Shown here one piece after another: positions 8,150 to 17,310 of a stretch of 64,000 nucleotides of DNA. How positions within the stretch are numbered: position 1 is the first letter of the stretch; each line of letters begins with the position of its first letter. Made by a program: the position numbers and the translations under genes. Origin of the DNA: Mycobacterium sp. JS623. Lineage in GTDB: Bacteria; Actinomycetota; Actinomycetes; Mycobacteriales; Mycobacteriaceae. The notes beneath the pieces are model-generated. The model searched no databases. It worked only from the letters and a program-made list of their open reading frames with translations, and was not told where the DNA came from. Location of the stretch: positions 2,976,001-3,040,000 of the forward strand of contig NC_019966.1 of the NCBI RefSeq assembly GCF_000328565.1, read 5' to 3'.

Positions 8150-8187
8150 CATAGTCTAGTGTGGTGGCTATGCCAACTGTCATAGTC
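8139..8187. promoter_or_regulatory. candidate TetR operator and overlapping divergent promoters
   Basis: ATGACAGT (8139-8146) and ACTGTCAT (8176-8183) form an inverted repeat across both start codons, and CATAGTC occurs twice as a direct repeat (8150-8156, 8181-8187). A TAGTCT -10 hexamer at 8152-8157 ends 6 nt before GTG 8164. The inverted repeat partly reflects both proteins starting with Thr-Val-Ile, so some of it may be coincidence. Confidence 0.45.
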
Positions 8188-8949
8188 GACGAACGCAACC
8201 ACGTCCTGCACATGGGTCTCAACCGGCCGGCAAAGCGAAATGCATTCGACGTCGAGATGCTCGAGGACCTCGGCCGCGCCTACGAGCGGCTGGAGCGCGA
8301 CGACACCCTGCGCGCGGGCGTGCTGTATGCGGAGGGCGCCAACTTCACCGCCGGCCTCGACCTCGCCGAGATCGGCCCCCGGCTGATGGAAGGAACCCTG
8401 GACTGGCCCGACGACGCCCGCAACCCCTGGCGCAATGACGGCCGGGGGTGGACGAAGCCGATCGTCGCTGCCGCCCAGGGTTGGTGCATGACGCTCGGCA
8501 TCGAACTCTTACTGGCCGCCGATATCCGGATCGCCAGCGCCGATACCCGCTTCGCCCAGCTCGAGGTCCAGCGGGGCATCTATCCGTTCGGCGGGGCCAC
8601 CACCCGGCTACCCCGCGACGCGGGCTGGGGCAACTCGATGCGCTGGCTGCTGACCGGCGACGAATTCGACGCCGCAGAGGCGCTGCGCATCGGCCTCGTG
8701 CAGGAGGTTGTCGAGCCGGGACGACAGCGCGACCGTGCCGTTGAGCTGGCAGAACGGATCGCGACACGGTCGGCTCCGCTGGCCGTAAGCACCACCCTTG
8801 GTGCTGCTCAACGCGCCAACCGGGAGGGTGAGCAGGCCGCCGAGGACCGCTTCGTCGACGACGTCCTCGCCCTGTTCAGGACGACCGACGGGGCGGAGGG
8901 AATCCAGGCGTTCATCGAACGCCGTGCGCCGCGCTTCGCGGGAGCCTGA
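8164..8949 (+). CDS. enoyl-CoA hydratase/isomerase (crotonase) family protein
   Basis: A 261-residue crotonase-fold protein (259 from ATG 8170). The oxyanion-hole region [14 protein letters not shown] is at about residues 57-71, and the [23 protein letters not shown] core follows. It should act on CoA thioesters in fatty-acid or branched-acid catabolism, but hydratase, isomerase or hydrolase activity cannot be told apart here. Start codons at 8161, 8164 and 8170 are in frame; GTG 8164 lies 6 nt after a TAGTCT -10, which favours a leaderless message. It is divergent from, and probably repressed by, the TetR regulator. Confidence 0.88.
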   Translation: MAMPTVIVDERNHVLHMGLNRPAKRNAFDVEMLEDLGRAYERLERDDTLRAGVLYAEGANFTAGLDLAEIGPRLMEGTLDWPDDARNPWRNDGRGWTKPIVAAAQGWCMTLGIELLLAADIRIASADTRFAQLEVQRGIYPFGGATTRLPRDAGWGNSMRWLLTGDEFDAAEALRIGLVQEVVEPGRQRDRAVELAERIATRSAPLAVSTTLGAAQRANREGEQAAEDRFVDDVLALFRTTDGAEGIQAFIERRAPRFAGA

Positions 8950-8965
8950 GCCCAGGGAACAGCCG

Positions 8966-8988
8966 ATGTCGGTGGCTGGTTCTACCCT
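8966..8988 (+). promoter_or_regulatory. PafBC-type (RecA-independent) DNA-damage promoter of uvrB
   Basis: ATGTCGGTG at 8966-8974, 8 nt, then TACCCT at 8983-8988. This fits the mycobacterial RecA-independent damage promoter TTGTCRGTG-N8-TAnnnT with one mismatch (first T). The -10 ends 7 nt before ATG 8996, predicting a leaderless uvrB message. The alternative start ATG 8966 would lie inside the promoter. Confidence 0.7.
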
Positions 8989-8995
8989 GGTGAAT

Positions 8996-11158
8996 ATGGC
9001 TTTCGCTACCGAACACCCCGTGCTTGCGCACTCGGAGTACCGCCCTGTCGACCAGATGGTCCGGGTCGGTGGTCGCTTCGAGGTGGTCAGCCCGCACGCG
9101 CCGGCGGGTGACCAACCGGCAGCCATCGAGGAGTTGGAACGCCGGATCAGGGCCGGGGAGCGCGATGTGGTGCTGCTCGGTGCCACTGGCACCGGTAAGT
9201 CGGCCACCACCGCGTGGCTGATCGAGCGGCTGCAGCGGCCCACCCTGGTGATGGCACCCAACAAGACGCTGGCCGCACAGCTGGCCAATGAGCTACGAGA
9301 GATGTTGCCGCACAACGCCGTTGAGTACTTCGTTTCGTACTACGACTATTACCAGCCCGAGGCGTACATCGCGCAGACTGACACCTACATCGAGAAGGAC
9401 AGCTCGATCAACGACGACGTCGAGCGGCTGCGGCACTCCGCGACGTCCAGCCTGTTGTCCCGTCGGGATGTGGTCGTGGTCGCGTCGGTGTCCTGTATCT
9501 ACGGCCTCGGCACGCCGCAGTCGTATCTGGACCGCTCGGTCGAGCTGGCCGTCGGCCAGGAGGTCCCGCGCGACGCGCTGCTGCGGCTGCTGGTTGATGT
9601 CCAGTACACCCGCAACGACATGGCGTTCACCCGCGGCTCGTTCCGCGTGCGCGGCGACACCGTCGAGATCATCCCGTCGTATGAGGAGCTTGCCGTCCGC
9701 ATTGAATTCTTCGGCGACGAGATCGAGGAGCTGTACTACCTGCACCCACTGACCGGCGACGTCGTTCGCAAGGTCGACTCGCTGCGGATCTTCCCTGCCA
9801 CCCATTACGTCGCCGGCCCGGAGCGCATGGCGCACGCGATCTCGACCATCGAGCAGGAGCTCGAGGAGCGGCTGGCCGAACTGGAGGGCCAGGGCAAGCT
9901 GCTCGAGGCGCAGCGGCTGCGGATGCGCACCAACTACGACGTCGAGATGATGCGCCAGGTCGGGTTCTGCTCGGGCATCGAGAACTACTCGCGCCACATC
10001 GATGCAAGGCCCGCCGGCTCAGCGCCTGCCACGCTGCTCGACTACTTTCCCGAGGACTTCCTGCTCGTCATCGACGAGTCGCACGTCACGGTGCCGCAGA
10101 TCGGTGGCATGTACGAGGGCGACATGTCGCGTAAGCGCAACCTCGTCGACTTCGGCTTCCGGCTCCCGTCGGCCGTCGACAACAGGCCGCTGACGTGGGA
10201 GGAGTTCGCCGACCGGATCGGGCAGACGGTCTACCTGTCGGCCACGCCCGGGCCTTATGAGCTGAGCCAGACCGGCGGTGAGTTCGTCGAGCAGGTCATT
10301 CGACCGACCGGCCTGGTCGATCCGAAGGTCGTGGTCAAACCCACCAAGGGGCAGATCGACGATCTGATCGGCGAGATCCGTAAACGCACCGAACTCGACG
10401 AGCGGGTACTGGTCACCACCTTGACCAAGAAAATGGCCGAGGATCTGACGGACTACCTGCTGGAGCTTGGCATCCGGGTCAGGTACCTGCATTCCGAGGT
10501 CGACACACTGCGTCGCGTTGAGCTGCTGCGCCAGCTGCGGCTCGGCGAGTACGACGTGCTGGTCGGCATCAACCTGCTCCGGGAAGGTCTGGACCTGCCC
10601 GAAGTGTCGCTCGTGTCGATACTGGACGCCGATAAGGAGGGCTTCCTGCGGTCGGCGCGCAGCCTGATTCAGACCATCGGCCGCGCGGCACGCAACGTGT
10701 CGGGCGAGGTACACATGTACGCCGACAAGATCACCGACTCAATGCGCGAGGCCATCGACGAGACAGACCGTCGTCGGGCCAAGCAGATCGCCTACAACCA
10801 GGCCCATGGTGTCGATCCGCAACCGCTGCGCAAGAAGATCGCCGACATCCTCGATCAGGTGTATCGCGAAGCCGACGACACCGACGCGACCGTCGAAATC
10901 GGTGGCTCCGGTCGCAACGCGTCGCGCGGGCGCCGTGCCCAGGGCGAGCCGGGTCGGGCCGTCAGCGCGGGCATTGTCGAGGGCCGCGACACATCAAACA
11001 TGCCGCGCGCGGAACTCGCCGATCTGATCAAGGATCTGACCGCTCAGATGATGGCCGCAGCGCGCGACCTGCAGTTCGAGCTGGCCGCGCGGATCCGCGA
11101 CGAGATCCACGACCTCAAGAAGGAACTGCGCGGAATGGACGCCGCCGGGCTCAAGTAG
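8996..11158 (+). CDS. uvrB: excinuclease ABC subunit B
   Basis: A 720-residue UvrB, the damage-verification helicase of nucleotide excision repair. Walker A is GATGTGKS at about residue 58; the beta-hairpin has [10 protein letters not shown]; the helicase motifs DESH, YLSATP and QTIGRAAR are present; the C-terminal UVR domain that contacts UvrC ends in [17 protein letters not shown] 8996 matches the start of M. tuberculosis UvrB (MAFATEHP) and sits 7 nt after a damage-type -10. ATG 8966 has a better SD (AGGGAA) but lies inside that promoter. The promoter overlaps the last part of the crotonase region. Confidence 0.97.
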   Translation: MAFATEHPVLAHSEYRPVDQMVRVGGRFEVVSPHAPAGDQPAAIEELERRIRAGERDVVLLGATGTGKSATTAWLIERLQRPTLVMAPNKTLAAQLANELREMLPHNAVEYFVSYYDYYQPEAYIAQTDTYIEKDSSINDDVERLRHSATSSLLSRRDVVVVASVSCIYGLGTPQSYLDRSVELAVGQEVPRDALLRLLVDVQYTRNDMAFTRGSFRVRGDTVEIIPSYEELAVRIEFFGDEIEELYYLHPLTGDVVRKVDSLRIFPATHYVAGPERMAHAISTIEQELEERLAELEGQGKLLEAQRLRMRTNYDVEMMRQVGFCSGIENYSRHIDARPAGSAPATLLDYFPEDFLLVIDESHVTVPQIGGMYEGDMSRKRNLVDFGFRLPSAVDNRPLTWEEFADRIGQTVYLSATPGPYELSQTGGEFVEQVIRPTGLVDPKVVVKPTKGQIDDLIGEIRKRTELDERVLVTTLTKKMAEDLTDYLLELGIRVRYLHSEVDTLRRVELLRQLRLGEYDVLVGINLLREGLDLPEVSLVSILDADKEGFLRSARSLIQTIGRAARNVSGEVHMYADKITDSMREAIDETDRRRAKQIAYNQAHGVDPQPLRKKIADILDQVYREADDTDATVEIGGSGRNASRGRRAQGEPGRAVSAGIVEGRDTSNMPRAELADLIKDLTAQMMAAARDLQFELAARIRDEIHDLKKELRGMDAAGLK

Positions 11159-11267
11159 CGCCCCTACCACGAGGAACACGCTAGGACGATCAGGACAGCT
11201 AATTACCCGAATCGCCAACCTCAAAATGGCTTGACCTCAATGGCGCTTGAGCTCCTACGGTGAGCGC

Positions 11268-12710
11268 GTGACCGATAGCGCGGCGATCAGCACCGGCAGC
11301 TGGCGTGAGCTGCTCGGCCCGAAGAACCTCGGGGCCTCTACGGTGCTCGCAGGCGGTGTCGCGCTGTACGCCACGAATGAGTTTCTCACCATCAGCCTGA
11401 TGCCCAGCGCGGTCGCCGACATCGGCGGTCACCGCTTCTACGCATGGGTGACGACGGTGTACCTGGTGGCATCGGTGGTGGCCGCAACCACCGTGCACGC
11501 GCTGCTGATACGCCTGGGGCCGCGGTTGGCATATCTGTTGGGCCTCAGCGTCTTTGGCACGGGTAGCCTCGCGTGCGCGGCGGCGCCGACGATGGAGATA
11601 CTGCTCGCAGGCCGCGCGGTGCAGGGCGCGGCGGGCGGTCTGCTGGCTGGTCTCGGCTATGCGGTGATCAACACCGCGCTGCCCAGCACGTTGTGGACCA
11701 AAGCCTCCGCACTGGTGTCGGCGATGTGGGGAGTCGGAACCCTGGTCGGACCTGCTGCAGGCGGTCTCTTTGCCCAATTCAGTTCGTGGCGTTGGGCTTT
11801 CGGTGTGCTGGTGATTCTGACCGCGGCAATGGCAGCACTGGTGCCGATCGCGCTACCGGCGCGAGACGAGGCCGACGTGCAGGGGTTGCGCATCCCGATT
11901 CCCATTTGGTCACTGCTTCTTCTGGGTGCCGCGGCGCTTTCCGTGAGCGTGGCGGGGATCCCGCACGACTGGCGCGCGACGGCCCTGCTGCTGGCCCTCG
12001 GCGCCGTACTTGTCGTCGTGTTCCTCTACGTCGATCGGCGCCTGCCCGCGGCGGTGCTGCCGCCGAGCGCATTCGGCCCCGGCCCGTTGAAGTGGATCTA
12101 CCTGACGCTCGGGTTGTTGATGGCGGCGACGATGGCCGATATGTATGTGCCGCTCTTCGGTCAACGCCTGGCGCACCTGACACCCGTCGCCGCCGGATTC
12201 CTTGGCGCTGGGCTCGCCATCGGCTGGACAGTCGGCGAAATCGGTAGCGCGTCCCTGCGTAGTGAGCGGGTGATCAGGTGGACGGTCGCCGTCGCGCCAC
12301 TGGTGATGGCGACCGGGCTTGCGCTGGCCGCGGTGACGCAATACGAGCAAGCGTCGTTCGGGCTTGTGGCGGTGTGGGCGGTGGCACTACTGATCACAGG
12401 CGTCGGGGTCGGCATCGCGTGGCCTCATCTTTCGGCGTGGGCCATGAGTCGTGTCGACGATCCCGCCGAAGGACCGGCTGCGGCCGCAGCCATCAACACC
12501 GTGCAGTTGATCTGCGGCGCCTTCGGCGCCGGCCTGGCTGGGATAATGGTCAACCTGACCGAAGCCGGCGACGCTACGCCGGCGCGCTGGTTGTTCTCGG
12601 CGTTCGCCGCGCTGGCCGCACTCGGTGTGCTCGCGTCGACAAGAAGCGGACGGACTCAGAGCACCGGAAGCAGACGGCGCAGGATCGTGGCCGAGGACTC
12701 CGCGGCCTGA
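11268..12710 (+). CDS. major facilitator superfamily transporter
   Basis: A 480-residue MFS protein with about 12-14 membrane helices. The N-terminal half has the DHA2-like segment [16 protein letters not shown] and a [10 protein letters not shown] motif-C-like stretch. Its position after uvrB matches Rv1634 of M. tuberculosis, a drug-efflux candidate; the substrate cannot be read here. GTG 11268 is chosen because a TACGGT -10 at 11256-11261 ends 6 nt before it, with TTGACC at 11231-11236. Its 3' end overlaps the MTA/SAH nucleosidase gene on the other strand by 55 nt. Confidence 0.9.
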   Translation: MTDSAAISTGSWRELLGPKNLGASTVLAGGVALYATNEFLTISLMPSAVADIGGHRFYAWVTTVYLVASVVAATTVHALLIRLGPRLAYLLGLSVFGTGSLACAAAPTMEILLAGRAVQGAAGGLLAGLGYAVINTALPSTLWTKASALVSAMWGVGTLVGPAAGGLFAQFSSWRWAFGVLVILTAAMAALVPIALPARDEADVQGLRIPIPIWSLLLLGAAALSVSVAGIPHDWRATALLLALGAVLVVVFLYVDRRLPAAVLPPSAFGPGPLKWIYLTLGLLMAATMADMYVPLFGQRLAHLTPVAAGFLGAGLAIGWTVGEIGSASLRSERVIRWTVAVAPLVMATGLALAAVTQYEQASFGLVAVWAVALLITGVGVGIAWPHLSAWAMSRVDDPAEGPAAAAAINTVQLICGAFGAGLAGIMVNLTEAGDATPARWLFSAFAALAALGVLASTRSGRTQSTGSRRRRIVAEDSAA

Positions 12711-13396
12711 TCGACGAACGCGGTGAAATCGAACAACGCGTCGCCGCCTGCAAGGTCGGACAGCGCCCGGATCACGAGCCAGGGGATGCCGAACGCCTCG
12801 CACACCTGCGCGACTGCACCGCCTTCCATTTCGATCGCCTGCCCGCCAAGTTGGCTGCGCAGTCGATCGCGGGTGGCCTCGCAGTTCAGGTATTGATCGC
12901 CGGATAGCACTGTGCCATAGACGATTTGGCCCGGAGTCGAGACACCCACCAACCGCTGCTTGACCCGGTCCAGCAGTTCGGCGTCGACCGGGTAGCCGAG
13001 GCGATCGGTCGGGTTGATGACGGGTACGTGGCCGGGCTGATACGTCTGAACCCGCTCGTTCTCCACCATGCCCGCGTCGTGCTGGATCAAGAAGTCGGCG
13101 ACGACGATGTCGCCGATGGTCAGCCGCGGATTCAGCCCGCCAGCCACGCCGGTGAAAACGATTGTGCGGCAGCCGAATCGGTCTGCCAACAGCGTCGTGA
13201 CGAGTGCGGCGTTAACCTTGCCCATGCCTGAGCCGGCCAGCACGACCTCATGTCCGTCGATCGTGCCCGTATCGAAGACGGTATGCGCGGCGTGCGTGCT
13301 ACGAGGGTCGGCCAGGACGGTGCGAAGGTGTGCGAGTTCCTGCGGGATCGCGCAGATCAATCCGATGGTCACACCAGGTATTAAAGGGCATGGCAC
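12656..13396 (-). CDS. 5'-methylthioadenosine/S-adenosylhomocysteine nucleosidase
   Basis: A 246-residue PNP/UDP-family phosphorylase-like nucleosidase that splits MTA or SAH into adenine and a thio-ribose, recycling the by-products of SAM use. The core motifs are SGMGKVNAA (about residue 57), VFTGVAGG (about 79), the substrate-binding [10 protein letters not shown] (about 190) and the catalytic aspartate in RALSDLAGG (about 213). Start is ATG 13396; GTG 13372 is possible. It follows the MgtC-like gene with a 2-nt gap, so the pair is an operon, and its end overlaps the MFS gene. Confidence 0.92.
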   Translation of the reverse strand: MPCPLIPGVTIGLICAIPQELAHLRTVLADPRSTHAAHTVFDTGTIDGHEVVLAGSGMGKVNAALVTTLLADRFGCRTIVFTGVAGGLNPRLTIGDIVVADFLIQHDAGMVENERVQTYQPGHVPVINPTDRLGYPVDAELLDRVKQRLVGVSTPGQIVYGTVLSGDQYLNCEATRDRLRSQLGGQAIEMEGGAVAQVCEAFGIPWLVIRALSDLAGGDALFDFTAFVDQAAESSATILRRLLPVL

Positions 13397-13398
13397 AA

Positions 13399-14127
13399 CT
13401 AGTCGGCTTCGTCGTCCAGCTGGCGGATCGCGGTCACGCCGTCGATACCCGCCAGCACCGTCGGCGCGGCGAGAATGCCTCGGCCCGACAGTGTCAGCAA
13501 GACGCCTGCGCTGTCCGCAGTGACGCGCTCTCCTGCGGCGTCGGCGGCGAGGTCGGTGAGCTGCCAGTCGTGCCGGTCGCAGGCTTGCAGTAACCGGCTC
13601 ATCACGCCGCGGCCCTCGTCATAGGTGACGTGCATGGTGATCGATCCCGCTAACCGGGCGCTCAGTCGCTTCGCCAGCGGCATGAAGCCGACGATGATGA
13701 GGAAGTGCATCGCGGTGACCGTGACCGCCAGCAGCAGCAGTCCGGCGCCGGCCGCCATGCCGATGGCCGCAGACTCCCACACGGCGGCGGCAGTCGTCAG
13801 GCCATGAACTGAGCCGCGGCGGAAGATGATGATGCCGGCTCCGAGAAAGCCGATGCCGGAGACGATTTGGGCCGCGACGCGCGACGGGTCGACGACGACG
13901 AGACCGTCCTGCAGCACGTCAGCGAAGCCGTACTTGCTGACGAGCAGGATCAGGGCGGCGGCGGTGCCGACGATGGTCTGTGTGCGGACGCCGGCGCTTT
14001 TGCCCTGGATCTCACGCTCGAGGCCGATCAACGACGTCAGACCGAACGCGACGAAAAGCTCGACGAGCTGGCGCGTGCCCTGCCCAGGGCCGCCGAAGAA
14101 CGGCGGATCGGCGAGCCACACCTGCAT
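13399..14127 (-). CDS. MgtC/SapB-family membrane protein
   Basis: A 242-residue protein with the MgtC N-terminal membrane domain: [20 protein letters not shown] at about residues 34-53 and the [13 protein letters not shown] segment at about 93-105, across four or five helices. A soluble C-terminal ACT-like domain follows (residues 160-242). MgtC proteins help intracellular pathogens cope with low Mg2+ and acid by modulating ATP synthase or transporters. ATG 14127 is preferred over the TTG at 14136; it lies 7 nt after a TAATTT -10 at 14140-14135, suggesting a leaderless transcript. Confidence 0.88.
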   Translation of the reverse strand: MQVWLADPPFFGGPGQGTRQLVELFVAFGLTSLIGLEREIQGKSAGVRTQTIVGTAAALILLVSKYGFADVLQDGLVVVDPSRVAAQIVSGIGFLGAGIIIFRRGSVHGLTTAAAVWESAAIGMAAGAGLLLLAVTVTAMHFLIIVGFMPLAKRLSARLAGSITMHVTYDEGRGVMSRLLQACDRHDWQLTDLAADAAGERVTADSAGVLLTLSGRGILAAPTVLAGIDGVTAIRQLDDEAD

Positions 14128-14219
14128 GGGAAACAAATTAACCCCGCGCAGATCGACCGATGACTTCCGGCGCGCCGGGGAGTCGATATTTGCAAGGCCT
14201 ATTCGATAGGAGATCCACT

Positions 14220-14978
14220 ATGCCAACAACTCCCGCCGGCTATCCCGACGTCACCACCCGCGAAGACTGGCTCGCCGCCCGCAGAAAGCTGCTGGCCCGC
14301 GAACGCGAGGTCACCCACCTGCGCGACACCGTCAACGCGGAGCGTCGCCGGCTGCCGATGGTGAAGGTCGACAAGGACTATGTGTTCGAGGGTCCGGACG
14401 GTGAACTGCGTCTGATCGACATGTTCGAGGGGCGCCCGCAGTTGTATATCCACCACTTCATGTGGATAGACGCGATCGACAGGGGCTGCCCGAGTTGCAC
14501 GATGGCCGCGGACCTCACGTTCACCGAACGGGATCGCGCACTGCTGAATGCGAAGGGTGTGACGTTCGCGGCGGTGTCGCGGGCGCCGTACGCGAGCATC
14601 GCGCGCTACCAGGCCGAGCACGGCTGGACGTTTCCGTGGTACTCGTCGCGCGACAACGACTTCACCTACGACTACCACGTCACCCTCGACCCCGCGCGGG
14701 CCCCGATCGAGTACAACTACAAATCCGTCGATGAGTTGCACGCCGACGGATTGACCGACGACGTGCTGCGTGGCGACTGGCCCGGCGCCAGTGTCTTTCT
14801 GCGGCGCGGTGACGAGGTGTTCCACACATATTCGGCGTTCGCGCGCGGCCTCGACCACTCGGCGCCGGGATATCCCTTCCTCGACCTGACGCCCTATGGG
14901 CGCCAGGAAAAGTGGGAAGACTCGCCTGCCGGGTGGCCGCAGGGGGCTGACGCTGTCGGCGTTCCGATGGACGAGTAG
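14220..14978 (+). CDS. DUF899 family, thioredoxin-fold protein
   Basis: A 252-residue DUF899 protein with the family string HHFMWIDAIDRGCPSCTMAA; the CPSC resembles a thioredoxin active site. The region YIHHFM-GC-SC-D is typical of this group of predicted thioredoxin-like proteins. The start is ATG 14220 with the SD AGGAG 6 nt upstream. It is divergent from the MgtC-like gene. No biochemical role has been established for the family that I can name. Confidence 0.88.
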   Translation: MPTTPAGYPDVTTREDWLAARRKLLAREREVTHLRDTVNAERRRLPMVKVDKDYVFEGPDGELRLIDMFEGRPQLYIHHFMWIDAIDRGCPSCTMAADLTFTERDRALLNAKGVTFAAVSRAPYASIARYQAEHGWTFPWYSSRDNDFTYDYHVTLDPARAPIEYNYKSVDELHADGLTDDVLRGDWPGASVFLRRGDEVFHTYSAFARGLDHSAPGYPFLDLTPYGRQEKWEDSPAGWPQGADAVGVPMDE

Positions 14979-15038
14979 CGATCACCGCGATCCAAACGCT
15001 GTGCCGATGCCTGGCCACCTGGCAAAGTCACGTCCAGT

Positions 15039-15109
15039 GCGGGTGTGGCTGAGTGGCTAGGCGCCGGCCTGCAAAGCCGTCTACACGGGTTCGAATCCCG
15101 TCACTCGCT
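15039..15109 (+). tRNA. tRNA-Cys (GCA)
   Basis: The 71-nt sequence folds as a tRNA. The acceptor arms are GCGGGTG and CACTCGC with discriminator T, the identity base for cysteine. The D-arm is GGCTGAGTGGCT, the anticodon loop is CTGCAAA with anticodon GCA, and the T-arm is ACGGGTTCGAATCCCGT. CCA is not encoded. Confidence 0.95.
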
Positions 15110-15155
15110 CGTACACGATACGTAATAGTCGTGCGCGGATGCCGCGGCTTCCCTC

Positions 15156-15305
15156 ATGTACGAATACGAAATGACGCACCTGCCGCAGGGCGCCTCGCCG
15201 CAGACCAGTTGGTATGCGGACTGGGTCAGCGGTCGCGACGTATTCGACTTGCCGCGCGAAGAATCGCCCATCGAGATGCGGTGGCTCGTGTATCAGTCCT
15301 CGTAG
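15156..15305 (+). CDS. small hypothetical protein (49 aa)
   Basis: A 49-residue ORF that starts MYEYEMTHLPQGASPQTSWY, has DWVSGRDVFDLPREESPIE in the middle and ends WLVYQSS. It is rich in aromatic and acidic residues and lacks the Arg/Pro/Ala bias of chance frames in this genome. It lies between tRNA-Cys and the SRPBCC gene, where the other frames offer nothing coherent. No SD is obvious before ATG 15156. I do not recognise the family. Confidence 0.5.
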   Translation: MYEYEMTHLPQGASPQTSWYADWVSGRDVFDLPREESPIEMRWLVYQSS

Positions 15306-15332
15306 TTGCGGGGCCCCCTTTAACATCGGTGC

Positions 15333-15764
15333 GTGGCCAAACTGGAGCTGTCCCGCGAGCTGTCGCAGACCCCCGAGGATGCGTGGGCGCATGCCTCCAA
15401 CCTCGCCGAGCTCGGTGACTGGCTGGTGATGCACCAGGGCTGGCGGGGTGAGGTGCCGGCCGAACTGACACCGGGTGCGACGCTCGTCGGCGTCGCAGGC
15501 GCCAAGGGACTACGCAATCGGGTGGCGTGGACCGTGCGGGAGGTTGAGCCGCCCCGGCTGCTGGAGCTGACCGGCGATGGCGTTGGCGGCACCAAGTACG
15601 CGCTGCGAATGACGGTGTCGCCGACGTCGAAGGGATGCGCGTTCACGTTCCAACTCGAACTGGGTGGCAGGCCCTTGTTCGGACCCATCGGGGCGGCCGC
15701 GGCCCGAGCCGTCAAGGGCGACATCGAACGATCGATCCGGCGGTTCGAACAACTCTACGGCTGA
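15333..15764 (+). CDS. SRPBCC (START-like) family protein
   Basis: A 143-residue protein with the pattern of the SRPBCC/polyketide-cyclase-2 helix-grip fold: an N-terminal strand (KLELSRELSQTPEDAWAHAS), TPGATLVGVAG, WTVREVEPPRLLELTG and a long C-terminal helix (VKGDIERSIRRFEQLYG). Such proteins bind hydrophobic ligands or lipids in a deep pocket; the ligand here is unknown. The start is GTG 15333. Confidence 0.82.
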   Translation: MAKLELSRELSQTPEDAWAHASNLAELGDWLVMHQGWRGEVPAELTPGATLVGVAGAKGLRNRVAWTVREVEPPRLLELTGDGVGGTKYALRMTVSPTSKGCAFTFQLELGGRPLFGPIGAAAARAVKGDIERSIRRFEQLYG

Positions 15765-15782
15765 CGCAATGGGTGTTGAGCG

Positions 15783-17195
15783 TTAGCCGACCGGGTCGGC
15801 GAGCTCGGGATGCGATTCGATCAGCGCCAACTCCTGCGACACATCAAGGGTCCGAGTCAGCAGTACATAGACCAGACCGGACACCAATAGACCGACGATG
15901 AACGCGATGTCGGCGTCGCCCATCGCCGCGGCCACCGGCCCGACGAAGTAGGGCAGCACAACGAAGGGGATCTCGGCGGCGATGCCGGCCACAAACGCCG
16001 TGATGCCCCGCCACGACCATGCGCCGTAGATTCCGTCGGGCGTGAACAGGTCGGCGATCGCGTAGTGACCGCGACGGACGAAGAAGTAGTCGGTCAGGTT
16101 CACCGCCGTCCACGGCACCAGCAGATAGAGCATGATCAGCAGGGTCGTGTTCAGCGCGGTCGTCGCGTTCGTCAGCAGCAGGCTCATCACGAACCAGGCC
16201 ACCGCCAGCACGACGATCGTCACCACCCTCAGCCGTCGCGTCGGCTGAACAGGTCGCAGCGAGTCCAAAGCCGTTACCACAGTGAGCATTCCGCTGTAAG
16301 CGTTCAAGCCCATCGTGGCCACCAATACCAAGGTCGACACGATCGCCAATCCGCCGCCGAGGTAGGAGACGGCAGCATTGCCCGTCTCGTTGATGCCCGC
16401 GAGCGCGTCGCTGGCACCGAGATAGGTCGCCATCCACGCGCCGATCGGGATCAACCACGCGGGGGAGCCGGCCGCCCCGACGAACACCGAGGCGATGATC
16501 GACGACGGCTTCGTCTCGCGCGGCAGGTAGCGGCTGTAGTCCGAAACGTATGGCGCGTAGGTGATGTTGTAGGACGCCGCAACACCGAATTGCGCCAGGA
16601 ACCCGACCCACGAAAAACCGCCTGGCGCGGCCGGGCCGCCGGTCACTCCGCCGAACACCACGCTGGCGGTCAGAATCACCCAGAGCGGCAACGAGATCCA
16701 AAACAGAACCCGGAACGACTTGTGTAGCAGGTCGTGTCCGAAGATGGCCAGCAGCGCCGCGATCACGGTGATCGCCGCGGCCACCACAACGGGATTCCAG
16801 CCGAAGATCGACTGCAGACCGGACTTGATGATCACGACGTCGACGACGTTGAAGCCGACGAACGTGAACAACGTGCCGATCAACGGCAACAGCACACCGC
16901 GAAAACCGAACTGGGCGCGCGATTGGATCATCTGCGGCAGCCCGAGGACCGGTCCTTGTGTGGCGTGGAACGCCATGAACAGCGTGCCGAACGCGATGCC
17001 CGCTATGCCGGCGACGATGCTCCACCACAGCGACAGTCCAAGGCTTGGCCCGACGAACCCGAGCGCAAGCGTGAACGGCTGAAAGTTCCCGACGAACCAG
17101 AACGGCCCTTGATGGCCGACCTTGCCATGACGTTCGTCGTCGGGATCATAGTCGATGGAGCGCGTTTCGATCCTGGTGACAGCGGGCGATTCCAC
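15783..17195 (-). CDS. NCS1-family nucleobase/cation symporter
   Basis: A 470-residue transporter with about 12 membrane helices and the NCS1 pattern near the N-terminus (GPFWFVGNFQPFTLALGFVG, then QFGFRG). Family members import cytosine, allantoin, hydantoin or related bases with Na+ or H+. The start is GTG 17195. It is divergent from a nitrilase-family amidohydrolase, which suggests uptake and hydrolysis of the same nitrogen compound. A dyad between the two genes could be a shared operator. Confidence 0.9.
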   Translation of the reverse strand: MESPAVTRIETRSIDYDPDDERHGKVGHQGPFWFVGNFQPFTLALGFVGPSLGLSLWWSIVAGIAGIAFGTLFMAFHATQGPVLGLPQMIQSRAQFGFRGVLLPLIGTLFTFVGFNVVDVVIIKSGLQSIFGWNPVVVAAAITVIAALLAIFGHDLLHKSFRVLFWISLPLWVILTASVVFGGVTGGPAAPGGFSWVGFLAQFGVAASYNITYAPYVSDYSRYLPRETKPSSIIASVFVGAAGSPAWLIPIGAWMATYLGASDALAGINETGNAAVSYLGGGLAIVSTLVLVATMGLNAYSGMLTVVTALDSLRPVQPTRRLRVVTIVVLAVAWFVMSLLLTNATTALNTTLLIMLYLLVPWTAVNLTDYFFVRRGHYAIADLFTPDGIYGAWSWRGITAFVAGIAAEIPFVVLPYFVGPVAAAMGDADIAFIVGLLVSGLVYVLLTRTLDVSQELALIESHPELADPVG

Positions 17196-17240
17196 GCGTC
17201 ACACCTTGCGCCCCGTCCCGATGCGACACCATGGTGAAAA

Positions 17241-17268
17241 TGTCCAACGAGCCAAGACCGCTTGGACA
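17241..17268. promoter_or_regulatory. inverted repeat between NCS1 permease and nitrilase genes
   Basis: TGTCCAA at 17241-17247 and TTGGACA at 17262-17268 form a perfect 7-bp dyad with a 14-bp spacer, in the divergent control region. A further half-site-like CTGTCC lies at 17271-17276. The spacing, three helical turns between arm centres at most, would suit a dimeric regulator. Confidence 0.4.
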
Positions 17269-17310
17269 AACTGTCCTGAGCCTGCACCGCCAGTCCCGTA
17301 CCGTTGCACC

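Noticed and set aside
15081..15434. 117-codon minus-strand frame across tRNA-Cys
   Set aside because: It runs through the tRNA and antisense to the small ORF and SRPBCC gene, with no recognisable domain.
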